Assembly: GCA_963513935.1 (NCBI GenBank)
Contig: OY740770.1
Span: 87,455,267 to 87,519,266, forward strand
DNA from: Aphrophora alni
Taxonomy: Eukaryota; Arthropoda; Insecta; Hemiptera; Aphrophoridae
Length of the DNA: 64,000 bases
Direction of reading: 5' to 3'
The translations under genes were made by a program, and so were the position numbers. This document shows, piece after piece, positions 49,248-64,000 of this stretch. Below the pieces are notes generated by a model. That model ran no database searches, was not told where the DNA came from, and worked only from the letters and a program-made list of their open reading frames with translations. The stretch's first letter is position 1. Every line of letters starts with the position of its first letter.

Positions 49248-50669
49248 TTATAATATATACTTTCGTAGATAAAACATTTATATTTAAAAAGTAATAAAAT
49301 AAACTAGAATTTACACATTTTCTGCCTGACGTTTAAATCGAAAACAAACTCTGAATATTTTAAACAATTTTTTGCACAGTTGTAACAATACTAACATTTG
49401 ATAACACTATGTAATGAGAAATACATTTTTTCAATGATGACTAATTATTAAAATGTACCCTACTACAACATAATTATGATTTTAGGATTAATCAAATATA
49501 CTCTAATAGTAAACATGAAGTATTCGGCTTCAGTATTTTGTTTTAACTACTTTTGTTGTAATATACCTAGAAACCTTTAATTTGTTTCTCCACTCATACA
49601 GTAGAAACTACATCGTCAGCATCTGGACTTAAATACTAGTCATTTTCATATTACATAAGTGAGTAGGCCTACGCTCAAAATACGAGATATCGAGTATGTT
49701 CTCCATATATCACTTCAGGCTTATAACGTGCTACTCATATAAAATAACAATTTTACATCATTTAGTTAAACACATAATAATATTTTAAAATAATGAAAGA
49801 ACTCGCTAATTCAATAACCAAATTAAAAATAGTCGAAACTTCGTGATTAATTTCCTTAAAAACTGACTAAATTTGAAAGTTTTTTATTTATATTTATCAA
49901 ACATGACGAATTATGCCCTTAAATTAAGGCTTATTCAAATATGTTTACTTGGATTTTCTGAACTAAAATTATGACATAACAGAAATAAAAATTCAGGTTT
50001 TGTAAAAATCATTTTATAGTATTCATAATATAAATTAGGATGAAATGTTTATATGTATTTGACACATATTAATTACCTTTTATACCTAGCTATAGGTTTG
50101 TATGTAATTATAGCTTCTACCGATTTTAGCCAATTTTTTATCTCTAATATAAGATTGAAATCAATGAATCAAATTCTAATTCAATATAAAAGAATTCGGA
50201 ACTCAAGATAAACATTAAAATAGCTTTAAAACACATTTGAAATCTTACAAAACCATTATTTAATCTGCGAATAATTCTGTTCAAATAACAATTAAAACCG
50301 TTACATATTCAGTGAGATTTGTTTGAACGGAATTATATGAAAAACACAAAATTATTAAATAAAACTTAGAAAACAGCTTTCATAAGGATCATTATTGATT
50401 AATAAAACAAACAAATTTCGATTTATTGGAATAACTAAATACAGATATCCTTGTTGTAAGAGTATGTTACGGACGGTTGATTTTATATTAATTTTAATTA
50501 ATTCCTGTATTGAATTTTTTACCAATAATTAACTTTAGAACCTTATTTTAAAAATAAAGTCAGAGAATAGAGAATGTTCTGTTGCTAAGGTAACTATTGC
50601 TTATGTTTAATAAAGACCAGTGGCTTTGTCGTTCAATGTCGTTGAAATATTTTGGTACAAACATTTTTT

Positions 50670-52920
50670 ATTTTTTATATAAAACTTTTTAATACAGTAA
50701 TAATTATGCAAACAAGTCGTATTTATTATTGGCGTGCCTATTATTTTTATATAAATGAAAATAATAATAGATCAGTTATTAGGACAGACTGATCTTTTTT
50801 TTAAGGACACCTCTTTATTTTTTCCGTAACAAGCCATTTTTTTTCGTAATTCACTCATTTTCACAATTTAGTCACGGTTTTTTGTTATTATTTAAATTTT
50901 ATTTTATAGATTAGATGCAACTTTTTTCTTTCTAAAATAAGCTGTTGTAAGTTACTAAAAAAGCAAACTCCACATTGAAAAAAAGGACCAATATTTAAAG
51001 AAACATTTCAAAACTTTATTACAATCTTTACAAGATAATTTTTACGACTGTTTTAATGACACTACGACAGTTCCAATAATGGTGTAAAAATGTTTCTATC
51101 GAGTAATGAATTTGCTCTTAGAAAAGTCTAAATCAAAAAGTTAAAAATTTTGGTCGGTTAGTGTCATCTTCAAATTAAGAAAAGCGGGAATATAATGTGC
51201 TAGCATTTCTATAGATACACACTTACCTAGTATCATAGACTTTCAACTTGTGAAAACGATATAGATTTGATTTACAATGATTTTGACAATACTGTATTTA
51301 AAAAATCAAAATTATATCTTTCGGTTTTGCCTTGTTTACTCCACATTATGCGATGGTGTAATGTTTCCTTAATAATAATAGGAAGATACATAAATAATTA
51401 TAATACGTAAGAGATAATTCTTTTTATAACAAAATACTGCATACAAATAAAAAGAATATTCAAACAATTACAACAAACTGAAATATACATGTTTTAATTT
51501 TATTAAATGTTTTCCAATTTTACTTTCATTTTCTTTTTTTATAAAGAAATTAAATACAAATAAGAACGAAACAGGAACTTATAGACGGTGTGACTATTTA
51601 TACCGTACAGTAATCGTTAATACAGTATATAGCCTTGAGGCAGGTTCTGAGCACCACGATCTGAAAACGTCCGTCCTGAAAGCTCTGATAACGAAACTAT
51701 ATAGGATTTAAATTTGATAACGGGTGTACTTTGGAAAGAATCTGTTCAATCTTCATCGGAATATCTCCAGACTTATCTGGAGGATTTTTTTTTAATTATA
51801 CAACTTATAGTTTATTTATAGCCTATGTGTGTATACACATACACAATCTTAGTCCAATTGAATTCAGTTTTGGTATAATTGATTTATAAAATGGAACCGA
51901 TTGACTGATGTTTTTAATTCGTTTACACACAAATTGTGTTCAATAATCCAACTTTGAAACACAACGTAACTTTTAAACACAACATGTCTTTATGGAGCTA
52001 CGGATAAATTTAAAATTTCAGGCAATTCAATTTCCAGTTTAAAATTAAAATGTTAAATCCAAGAACTAATATTGTAGTAAATGAGATAAAATTACACAAC
52101 ATCGCCATGTCTGTTTTTCTAAGTTATTGGTTTGAATATTATAAAATTTAAAGAATAACCACCAAATTTACACTAAAATAAGTTATTCCAGTAACAAGAT
52201 TTTAGGAAATACTTTTAATGATAGCTATTAGAGCTTCCAGTTACTATATAATTACTATCAATTAATAACTAAGTTCTAATGTAGTTATTCTAGCATTACA
52301 ATTACGATCTCCCTCATGAAAACAACGTTGAACCAGAATATGTTCACCAACTCTATTTAAGTAATTTAGAGTAATTTCTGACTCACTCTAAATCGAATTT
52401 GGAATTATTTAAATGTGAAAAACTTGTGAAATCTGTAAGTATACATATTCTCATGTCCACTTTCTATATGCATATTTTAAAAAGATCACATATTTCGTAT
52501 TCCACATATTATATGTTTATTATATTATATGTTTCCAAACTAATTTCAGTTTTTAAAAACGAACATGAAATCATAATTAATTTATACCACTGTTACCAGG
52601 CGACTAAGAATTAAAGTTATTTGGAACCTTCTGGTAAACATGTTTTAAAAAAAAGAAAACAAGTTTCAAAAAAACAAGTGCTGAAATTTATTTAGCTTAA
52701 ATTTTGAATCAAATTTGACCATTTACAAAAAATCAATTAAACATAACCAACATTTTATAGTTCTTGATCCTTTAAAAAAAAAAACAATTAATTGTTACAG
52801 AAGTTATATTTCAAACTAATATAAATTTATACAAAGAATTTAAATTTTAGATTAAAAAAAAATGTCAAAAATTATGTATTACAGTTAACAAATTTGCATT
52901 ATCAAATGCTTAGTTTACTA
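50670..52920. other. AT-rich DNA without recognisable gene
   Basis: Nothing recognised. The 71-codon frame at 52399 has no recognisable content. Confidence 0.35.

Positions 52921-55330
<2,410 letters not shown>

Positions 55331-55384
<54 letters not shown>
55331..55384 (+). repeat. (AT)27 microsatellite
   Basis: A pure AT run of 54 bp after a short CA run. Confidence 0.97.
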
Positions 55385-55386
<2 letters not shown>

Positions 55387-56199
55387 TTCAGTGCATGTAT
55401 TTTCCCCCATACCCTGATCTCCAGGCCGCTTCACAGTTAACACGTGTCCAAAATTCAGGTACAATCATTACAAATTCCAAATTTTACAAATAGCAAAAAC
55501 ATAACAAAATTACAAAACTAAGCAAGGAGCAATAACCCAGATAAAGTGGAAACATATATCCTTATCTCAAGATACAGCATCAACAGATGCAAACGGCCCA
55601 GTATCAAGATACAGTGAAAATCTGTTTTTCTATTTCCAGATCCATTGCGTGTAGACCGATTCAAATGACAGCAACCTAAGATCCAGTAAATATATTTTCT
55701 GCATTATCATATCGCCGGATAGCCTAAAATAGTAGAGACTTAAAAGTTAAACCAAGACAAAAAACTGTCATTCCAATAAATGTTTTAACGTGATAATAAC
55801 ATAGTAGAGGAAATTTCAAGGTAAAAAAAAATTTGCTTTGACATTTTCTAAGCAGTATAATTTTACTTGTAATAACAGTAGGCCTATACAAAATTAACCA
55901 GTACATTAAGGCAAAGTTAAATTATATTAATGGTTTTAAACATTGAATAATAATTAGTACATTTATTAGAAACTCTTTTCTTTAGAAGAAATTAGGAAAA
56001 CAAGCATGTTTTGTCTAGAAAATTAAAATAGAAATATTTTCAATAATTATAACGTAGCTGAATTTTTGCAAAGATGATCATACATACGATTATTATCAGT
56101 TTCAAATTTAGTTAACAGTGTGTACTTTATGCAATGTGACTTCACAGATATGGCTAAACATCCTTTAGTTTTGTATACATACGGGATTTGACACGGTAC

Positions 56200-56320
56200 A
56201 AGGCTAGCTATTGTAACTGAAGATGGCGACTTTATCATTGGAACACGTTCGAATGAACAAACCCATTATTATGAGAATTTGCGTTCAAGTTTCATTCTAC
56301 ACCATGTCACAAGACAATCT
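56200..56320 (+). repeat. Penelope-like tail, second same-strand copy
   Basis: Matches 15840-15960. The core is CTGAAGA (56217-56223), an extra T, then GGCGAC/ATCATT with a TTT loop. GAAAC has decayed to GGAAC, and the stem is weaker, so this is the older copy. Confidence 0.5.
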
Positions 56321-57345
56321 CAATATTTATTTATTATGCTAAAACGTATTTTAAAATACACCATACAGTTATAAAAAAGTCACATAACACCGTAAACATC
56401 TGATGGAAAAACCATTATATATAAACCAATAAAGTGAAACAAACTGCTGAATAAAATATTAGCGGCAGTTCGTGCGAAAGTTCACTCTTCAGTTTCAGCA
56501 CTTTTCAGTGTTTCACAGATTAGTAGTGCTGAAACTTCCATTAAATATAATGTTTTTCTTAAAACACTCTTAACTGTCCACTAACTTGAAACGGAGTATA
56601 GTTTAACATACATTCCTCTTGATCGATCATTATCGAGATTAATCAACCATTTTGGAAATAACGCAAATATTCACGAATAGTCACACGTTCAAAAAACACA
56701 AGTTATTTAAATGTTCACTATAGAATTCAGAAAAAAAATTAATTAAGTACTTTTTCTCTCTAAAATGTTGCGTTTATCTAAAAAATATGGCCAAACATTA
56801 AAAGGCAAAATTAAACAATTGTATATTATTCTACAACAATAGAACAATGTGTTCTTTGAATGGAAATTACCTCTTCAAAAATTATAATTTCTTTCTGATT
56901 GTGGACTTATTTTTTACAACTGAGATTTTTAGTGCTTTTTTATTCATTCCAATCTTGTGTAATTACGTTCACATAAATCACAACTTATCTTTCATCCTAG
57001 AAGTTCACATTTAAATCACCTATTTCTTCACTAACGGTCTTACCTTTTCCTTCTAATATTTGATTGTTCTACTTCATAATAAACTATATGAACTTTATAA
57101 ACTTAAACATACACAATAATAGTTTATAATTTGTTTAAACTCATCAGTACAAATGAATAATTAAATAAGAACAAAATTAACATTAGAAAACCTGAGCTCC
57201 TTACAAACTTTTATAAGTTGAGACTGCTATCAGTGAACCGAATATACTAACTATAAAAATATCTGTAAATATATCTAAAACTATGAATCCATTTTTATAA
57301 TTAAGCATAAAAGAAAATGATTCTTATAAAATCTAGATATATGTC

Positions 57346-57464
57346 GTTTACAAGCTGATCTAAAGATTGAAGTGACAAACGAAGAAAAGTGTAAGTAATT
57401 GGAGAGGATGTTTTTATTACTTTCTTGCTGAAAGGAAACAGAGTGTAAATCTTGATTTGATGAC
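57346..57464 (-). repeat. Dispersed repeat R5, copy 2
   Basis: Inverted partner of 7031-7144, inside a 92-codon minus-strand frame (57281-57559). Shared residues include NQDL, VSFQQE, ILSNYL and SIFRSACK. The protein is unrecognised. Confidence 0.55.
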
Positions 57465-57499
57465 AAGGAGGTAGTCAGCGAACGGAGGCTTAAACTTGA

Positions 57500-57666
57500 A
57501 GGAAATAAACAACAAAAAAGATCGAAAAGTATTCCAAACTTTATTTTAATAAATAACAAACCATGTTATGGTTATCGTATCATAAATATTAAATATAAAT
57601 AAGGAACTATCACGTGCTTGTTGCTCAGAATTATGTAGAGCTACTCCCATTTAAAAATTATAACGT

Positions 57667-57702
<36 letters not shown>

Positions 57703-58945
57703 ATACTGTTACGTTTAATGATCCATTTTTTTTTTTAAATTTTTATTTATTTAATAATTATTTTTTATTCCTGTTTACCGTTTTAACTAAATCTATTTTT
57801 GTATTCTAGCTCCACACATGAATATTAGTGACATGATGGTAAGTTATGTTTTGCTTGTTAGAAGATAAATCCTATTAATTCTTTACTAAAACATAATTTT
57901 TCATTACTGCCCTATCCTAAACTTCTATTACACCGAAAATTTCAACTGTTTTTTGACGTTTATCAATAATTGTATAACGTGTTTTCTTTATCTCCCTGTC
58001 CATCCACCAAAGGCTTAGCTACAGCTTAACATAACATGCACCGTATCACTATTTTGGGGGCATTTTTTCATCTCTTTTTTTATTTAGTTCCTCATACATT
58101 ATATTTTTCACAAAAATAAATATTATTTTTAAATTTGAATTTCATAAAGGATTTTGCTGTTTTGGAAAATGTAGCCTCTCCCCACCCACAACTAGAGCTC
58201 CCTAATTAAAGTTTTAAAGCATATCAACATTTTCAAAGCACATTACCTTTAATTTGATAGGTGACACGGTTTTAAGATGATTTGGAATTTTTCTCTGCAG
58301 CCCTATTTGTTAAGAAATTAAATTCTAAACACATAGACTTAGACAATATATATTTACAAAATTGGAAAAACATATCACTGTAAGTTTTCTCGTTATCACG
58401 TTCACAAATATCGCGAATAAAACTATATACTCTTCAGTAGATTATTCTGTTCTGGTGCATTGGGGCACTTTTTCTTTGGAGATGATTCCACTATCCTTCA
58501 AAGTACGCTAAGACGGTTATGGTAGAATATTATGACATCGTCCATTTTGTATTTTTTTAATCAACTCCACTGTTATTTTTTTCACAATTTCAGAATCAGT
58601 TTTTCCAGAGTCTTTACAGTCTACACTTTGAATGTCTCACAACAAATCACTTTTCACGTAGGCCTCTATAACATACAATATCTTTGACAATTAATTGCAC
58701 TGTAGAGACGGAATTGTGGCATTCATCTAAAACATTTTTCCAATTGAATCGAAAACAATGACTACAACATACAACATCATCCTTCTGTCATATTTTTGGC
58801 AGGCACAGAGTAAACATTGTACTTTTTAATAAACAATATATCCGTGATTTAATAGCAACTATATATTGATTTTGTTTACACCTAGTTATACTAATTACAT
58901 TTATTTAACAGGTAAATTCAGTATGCAAAGGAAACATTGTGGAGC
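57500..58945. other. AT-rich DNA without recognisable gene; long A run
   Basis: A run of about 28 A residues lies near 57672-57699. Nothing else recognised. Confidence 0.4.
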
Positions 58946-58949
58946 TTTG

Positions 58950-59225
58950 CATCCAAACGCTATAAAATGGAGATAATTTTAATAATTAATCAAAGTTAAA
59001 AGGTAATATTATTATAATCACATACTTTAAGTTAATCTTAAGATAAAGTTTTGCTCTTCGACACTTGAGTTACAAACTTTCTGTCGCTTATAATTTATGA
59101 CTTAAGTTTAACATAATTTAAAGTTTAACTTCCGCGGGCTAAGAAAGATATACAAGTATTCATCCATAAACATCGTATGTAATTGAGGTAGGAGGGGAGA
59201 TTGTTTCATAAGATTTAATCAATTG
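58950..59225 (-). repeat. Dispersed repeat R2, minus-strand copy
   Basis: Reverse complement of 2018-2310, including the CTTCCGCGGGCTAAGAAAG block. Confidence 0.8.
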
Positions 59226-59239
59226 GATTTAGAAATACG

Positions 59240-60125
59240 AGGGTCAACTTCAGTCTCTGTAGCAAAGTGTTTAAAATAAACGACCCTTTTACATTTACAC
59301 AATAATAACAATAAATTATCGTATTGTACTGGTTAAAAAAGAATGGGTTGTTTAATGTGTATTCAATAATATTTTTTCTACAAAATAAAGTTAAAATATT
59401 TCATTTAATACTAATAATATATTAGAAATCTCAATAGTTGTTCAAGAAACGTTGCAAAAATATTACAATATTTTAACCTCACACCATTTCCATAAGCTGA
59501 AATAATAATCGTCTCATAAACACAATAATGTCTTTAATACTACTTATAATATGTGAAATAGAAAAACGTAAATTACTCCAGTACTGAGTTTTAACCAGGT
59601 ACTTCCACTTATATATTTTGTGTGATTTTTATTGTAAGATAATTATATTTTAAAATTATTCCTAGGATATTTTTGAGTCTGAGATAGTGTTTGATTGAAA
59701 ACTGGTTTTTAATGAAAGATTCCCAAGGTTCATTTATGTTATTCCTAAAAATATTATTAATTGTCTCTTACAATATTTTCATAACAGATTGGGTCAGTTT
59801 TATATCAACCCCATGTTTTTTTTTTTTTTTTTTTTTTAATCAATAACTTCTTTAACTAAATTTTTGGAGAGAAGGCAACCTATACATAATTCTGTTTGGA
59901 TCTGAGGTGCTACATTTTAGAAACAGTTGATCAAAATTGAAATAGCCATTTTTTAGGAAATTGTAATCGTTGTTTGGGGTTACGGCAACTACAGTCAAAC
60001 ATTGTTATCAAAAAATAACAGAATTCTACAAGATATTGACAAAATACGGTTATATATAAAAATTAATTAAAAGTTTGTACTAATTTGGTCTGTAAATACC
60101 CGCAATTGCTTTAATTGTCGCATTA
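59240..60125. other. AT-rich DNA without recognisable gene
   Basis: A T run of about 20 lies at 59818-59837. Nothing else recognised. Confidence 0.35.
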
Positions 60126-60169
60126 CTGTCAGTGTTAACTACTCATCTACATTAACTACTCAGGCTAAA

Positions 60170-60260
60170 CATTTATTTTACCCAATGACCATTTTAAAGT
60201 TGCTCCCAACATATACATTATTTGGTCGTGTTACAAAATTTTATTACTATGTTATTACTA
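60170..60260 (+). repeat. Dispersed repeat R7, copy 2
   Basis: Partner of 32205-32320, sharing TTGCTCCCAACA and ATTATTTGGTCGTG. Confidence 0.55.
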
Positions 60261-60529
60261 CATAATAATTATTTAGTGACTGTCCGCGAGCTCATAGTGA
60301 CGTCTGGAATACTAAATTATGTGATATTTAATTTGTGTCGTGTTCATGTATATTATGTGTTTTTAATGTGAACTTTTCTGTCTGTATGGAAAACACGTGT
60401 AATACTGACTACTAAAAATATTAAAAAAAAAAAAAAAAGAGAGAGACAAAAAGGCGGTAAGTCAATAAAAAACTTCTAAATTACAGTAACAATTTAGAAA
60501 CAAGCATCGAATGATAGACAAAAGAAATT

Positions 60530-60790
60530 ACATTTTAAGGTTATGATAATATACAATGAGAATTACTCCTAAGGTATTTCCTAAACAAACAAAAACATTA
60601 TTTTGATTGACAAATCCAATGACGAGTTTAATTGATTTAGAATTGGATTGTAAACCTATTTGGAATTATTAATATGAAATTTATGTAAGAACTAATACAA
60701 TATTAAATTTAATGTATATTTCAAACCTCAGAATAATCCAATAATATAAAAATTGGTTCTCTCAGCGATTATTGACCTTGGTCTTATTTT
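60530..60790 (-). repeat. Dispersed repeat R3, copy 3
   Basis: Minus-strand copy, with AACTAATACAATATTAAAT and TTTAGAATTGGATTGTA as reverse complements of blocks at 3395-3530 and 30720-30820. Confidence 0.65.
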
Positions 60791-61239
60791 GTTTACTTTA
60801 TAGTAGTCCCGTCAAATATAACGGGACCATCTGGTTGAAGTAGATAGTTTATTCGTTTAACTCTAGGTTTGTAAAGGACAGATTTTATGTTTTTGTCTTT
60901 TTTAAAAACACAGTAGGAAAACTGTTTATGAAATTCTTTTAGAAATACATTTTAAACATTCAAAAGGGATTGTACTGAATTTATTTCTAATAAAAATTAC
61001 GTGGTTCTACCCTACTTTTATACATTTTAAAGCTACCAGTTAGCTTTTTAGTGAACTATATCTAACCATTATAGTACATATTAATACTTTTAACCATTAT
61101 TTTTCTGTCATATTATATTTTATATTTTTGTCGTAATTTTTTTTTTTTACGGTGTAATAATGTTCCAGTATATTTTTTATTTTCATACAATACCTCAATC
61201 CACGTATCATAAGGCAATCAAACGTTTTATGTGACTTCA

Positions 61240-61600
61240 TTTCCTTCTAGTCAAGTTAACTCCTGGACTTTTATACGGTTAATTACACGGACTGGTAGCC
61301 TAACAACGTTATGTGTAATCTTGAACAATAGACCTAATCAAACAGATATGTCTGTATCGGTGGAAACATGGTTAACAATAGAAGCATTAGTCCATTGATT
61401 TCAGCCGACAAGTCGAGCTGGTTTATAAATAACATGTAACCATTTATCATGTAATATTATATGTTTGTAAAGGAGGAATTTTTGAGTATTTACATTGTCA
61501 AATTCCATAATTAATCAAAGATTTTGAATACGCTATAAAATCAAAATGGTAAATTAAAAGTAAAGAACATGAAATTTATTTTTTTTAAGTAAATAAAAAG
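61240..61600 (+). repeat. Repeat R8, copy 3
   Basis: Third copy of the 38720/46240 repeat, with GAACAATAGACCTAATCAAA and GTATCGGTGGAAACATGG. Confidence 0.65.
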
Positions 61601-63420
61601 GTCAAACATATTGTTCTAACTTTCCCAAACACCCAACTAAAAAACCAAAAATAACATTCGTCATTTTATCTTTCAAAATGTCTGTATTAATTAAGTTCTA
61701 TGTAGGAGAACATTTGTTTTTATTATTGATATTTTTGTCGATACAGAAAGACCCTCATTATCAATTTTTGCCAAATTATGTAAAATAAAATATTTTAAAT
61801 GATAATTATATATTGAAATAAATTGTAAACTTGCTTCACTTACGTTATAAGTTCGCCCTAAGCCTAAATCGTACTGATAGTATCCGGGTGTTAACGACGG
61901 CGGTCAAGTTTTATTTCTGATTTTGTCGATTAAGCTTCTCAGTAATTTCATTCATTTGCAACTTGACACAATAATTAGTGAAATACATCTTTTTATTTTA
62001 CTAAAATTTGAACAAAATCGCTAATACCATTATTTGAGAAATTTACTTATTTTATAACAGCTGTACGGACGATTTTTCGGTTTTTATATATTTATTTATA
62101 TTTTTACATACACCCTGAATTGGTATTTTTGAAGCGATGGCGACCAATATATTTTGTTTAAGTGCTTTGCAAATATTTTACATTCTAGCAATTTAAATTT
62201 AATACATTTTAAAAACCTATAAAACCGTGATTGTTGTTTTGTCTTGACAGCTATTGTCAGTTATAAAACAATTAAAAAAAGTCTCGGTATATGGTAAAAA
62301 CTTCCTCATATATCAAATTTCATAAATAATCAATACATTCGTTTAATCTGTTGAGATGGGCATAACTAACTTACAGACGATAGACATCATTTCAAAAACC
62401 ACTTTTTCTACAACTACCAAACAAATAATTGTGCCAAAAGTCTTCGTAATTTTTTTCCTTTATTTTACGCATTTATGCAAGATATTTAAATTAAAAAATT
62501 AATTAATTTTTACATAATTTATAACAAAAGAGTTTTATGACATTCCAGAAATTCATGTACACAAGGCAAATAAGTATCAATGGAATATTTAAAAAATATA
62601 TATATTATGTATATTTATGAACAAATAAAATGTCTGTTTCTTAAAGAACATAAGTTTACAATAAATACAAAGTACAAATATTTTAACTTATAATTGTATA
62701 GATAAAACTAAAATTACAAGAAACGTGATATTCGTAGAGCAAAAAGGAAATTTGGGTTATCAACTTCTGGCGAGAATTTTTGTACAGAAGGAAAATAATT
62801 TGTTATACTGATCGCGCAGCTCTACAATTCTCATACATTTCAAAAACCTGTCAACAAGTTTAACAGATTGACAATGAAACTTACTATATTAGTATATTAT
62901 GACTTGGATATATGATACAAAAAGGGCAAAGAAATGCCACTTCCCGATTTTATACATGAACCGGAACTAGGGAGACGATAGAAAACGATTTTGAAAATTG
63001 GTTCCAAAATTCAATACAAACTTTACAGAATAATTTCTAAAATTGCTATTAAAACTCGACAAAAACAAATGATTATAATACCGAACTGCTGCAATCACAC
63101 GATCCATATCTAAATCAACTACAATAATTAGAATTATATGGCATAATAATAATCTTTTTTTCCCTTTTTTTTTTAGGCGAAGTTAGGACTATAAGATCCT
63201 CTCTTCCACTAACTTCTAATAACATATTACAAAGTTACATATTTAATATATGACATCAAAATTAATAAACAAATAAGAAACTATAAAATAGTAATTACTT
63301 CTAAGACATATTACAAAATATCATAATTAATATTGAAGTTAATTAATAAACAAGTAAAAAACCATAAAATAATAATTACTTCTAAAAACATAATATACTA
63401 AACTTGAAAAACCATTGGTC
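61601..63420. other. AT-rich DNA without recognisable gene
   Basis: A partial R4-like stretch lies near 62345-62420 (minus strand). Otherwise nothing recognised. Confidence 0.35.
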
Positions 63421-63424
63421 GGCT

Positions 63425-63520
63425 TGAATAATAAAAAGTGGAAGTTACAAAATAAATAAAAAATTGTGTTTTATTATCTTTAAACATGGAATTCCACCAA
63501 GAACCTTCGGTCTCAACAGT
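63425..63520 (-). repeat. Inverted copy of the outer arm of the 12.1-kb fold-back element
   Basis: On the minus strand it reads ACTGTTGAGACCGAAGGTTC, TGGTGGAATTCCATGTTTAAA and an AATTTTTTATTTATTTTGTAAC-like block, as at 12090-12170. A single arm is present here without a partner. Confidence 0.7.
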
Positions 63521-63609
63521 AATGAAAATAAAAATAAACACATTTATCTTCAAAGTAAAATATTATATAAAAGTAAATTCTGCTATACAAAAAATCAAAT
63601 ATAAATTAA

Positions 63610-64000
63610 TAGTTGAAGAGTCTTATGCAAAATCAGAAGTTAACAGTAAGGCAAAAGTAAAAGTAAAGCCCTGGAAAACCGTTTCACATAGAAATGATAA
63701 TTATTAAAAATAATTTATTCAAAAAAAGTCGTAAACAACGTACTAATAACGACTTATATTGTCAATATACTATTTTCAAAAATAAGGTAATAAATGCAAT
63801 ACGAGAAGCCAAACACAATTATTACACTTATATTTGTGAAGAGGGCAAACAAGAACCTAAACGACGGAGGAAAACTAATAATCATTTAATTAGAGAAGAA
63901 GCGGTAAAAAACGAAAATACCTCTTTGAAAGACTTTAGCGGTCAAAAGGTTTCCAATCCAGTAGGTATTGTAAACATTTTAAATTCCTTCTTTTGCACTG
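63610..64000 (+). pseudogene. LINE ORF2 fragment (region before the reverse transcriptase), cut by window end
   Basis: LINE ORF2 encodes an endonuclease and a reverse transcriptase. The linker between the two is visible: a KVKPWKT block, then, after a frameshift near 63680-63700, NNLFKKSRKQ, NDLYCQYTIFKNKV, INAIREAKHNYYTYI and VGIVNILNSFF. This is the usual KPW-(I/K)T, YK-x-x-x-N, IR-x-AK-x-x-YY, FN-x-(Y/F)F order seen in LINEs of insects. The second frame is open from 63667 to the window end. Polymerase motifs would lie beyond 64000. Apart from the one frameshift the fragment is intact, so it could be a fairly young copy. Confidence 0.75.

Larger units (their letters stand above)
43670..50660 (+). 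repeat. Large diverged direct duplication, copy 2
   Basis: The second arm of the duplication described at 34240-41800. It lacks material present in the first arm and has gained the 45.6-kb hairpin, the 47.7-48.3 kb minisatellite and a (TA)n tract. Confidence 0.75.

Noticed and set aside
60806..60827. GTCCCGT/ACGGGAC hairpin as a regulatory RNA
   Set aside because: Seven base pairs only, with no second copy or context.

Overview
This is a very AT-rich stretch of animal nuclear DNA, almost certainly from an insect. The evidence is short blocks of the arthropod telomere repeat TTAGG/CCTAA (near 20040 and 28292), a mariner-superfamily DNA transposon of a type common in arthropods, jockey/CR1-like LINE fragments, a Penelope-like element tail, and long dinucleotide microsatellites. 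I lean weakly towards a hemimetabolous insect. I found no convincing exon of a host gene; the window reads as intergenic or intronic DNA filled with old and recent repeats. Nearly every long open frame is explained by a microsatellite, a satellite array or a transposon.

Layout. 1-5.0 kb: the truncated end of a dispersed repeat with a (GAA)n tract, then other dispersed repeats and a three-unit minisatellite (4550-5020). 5.9-6.8 kb: a near-perfect 847-bp palindrome, readable as two 5'-truncated Penelope-like tails joined head to head. 12.1-12.6 kb: a fold-back element. 15.6-15.9 kb: five identical 49-bp repeats beside a hairpin motif like that of the Penelope tail. 16.0-17.4 kb: a complete but inactivated DD41D mariner-like element with terminal inverted repeats (TIRs) and TA duplications. 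21.2-23.9 kb: a 2.7-kb element with about 600-bp inverted arms enclosing a LINE reverse-transcriptase tail. 26.2 kb: a (CT)118 tract inside a degenerate tandem repeat. 28.0-30.6 kb: a FLYWCH zinc-finger fragment, telomere-like repeats and a 122-bp satellite with higher-order structure. 33-51 kb: minisatellites, a tRNA-like SINE head, and an old direct duplication of 7-8 kb (about 34.2-41.8 kb and 43.7-50.7 kb) that contains a 200-bp island of unusual conservation and an RFX-type X-box. 45.6 kb: a perfect 57-bp hairpin. 52.9-55.4 kb: long AT and AG tracts. 63.6 kb to the end: a LINE fragment cut by the window edge.

No genes work together here as a pathway. The coherent story is mobile-element biology: Penelope, LINE, mariner, FLYWCH/MULE-type and fold-back remnants, plus the tandem and inverted duplications around them. 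The most interesting signal is a recurrent CTGANGA-hairpin-GAAAC motif on Penelope-like tails that can be folded as a hammerhead ribozyme with one extra core nucleotide. All similarities were found by eye; no alignment or database search was run.
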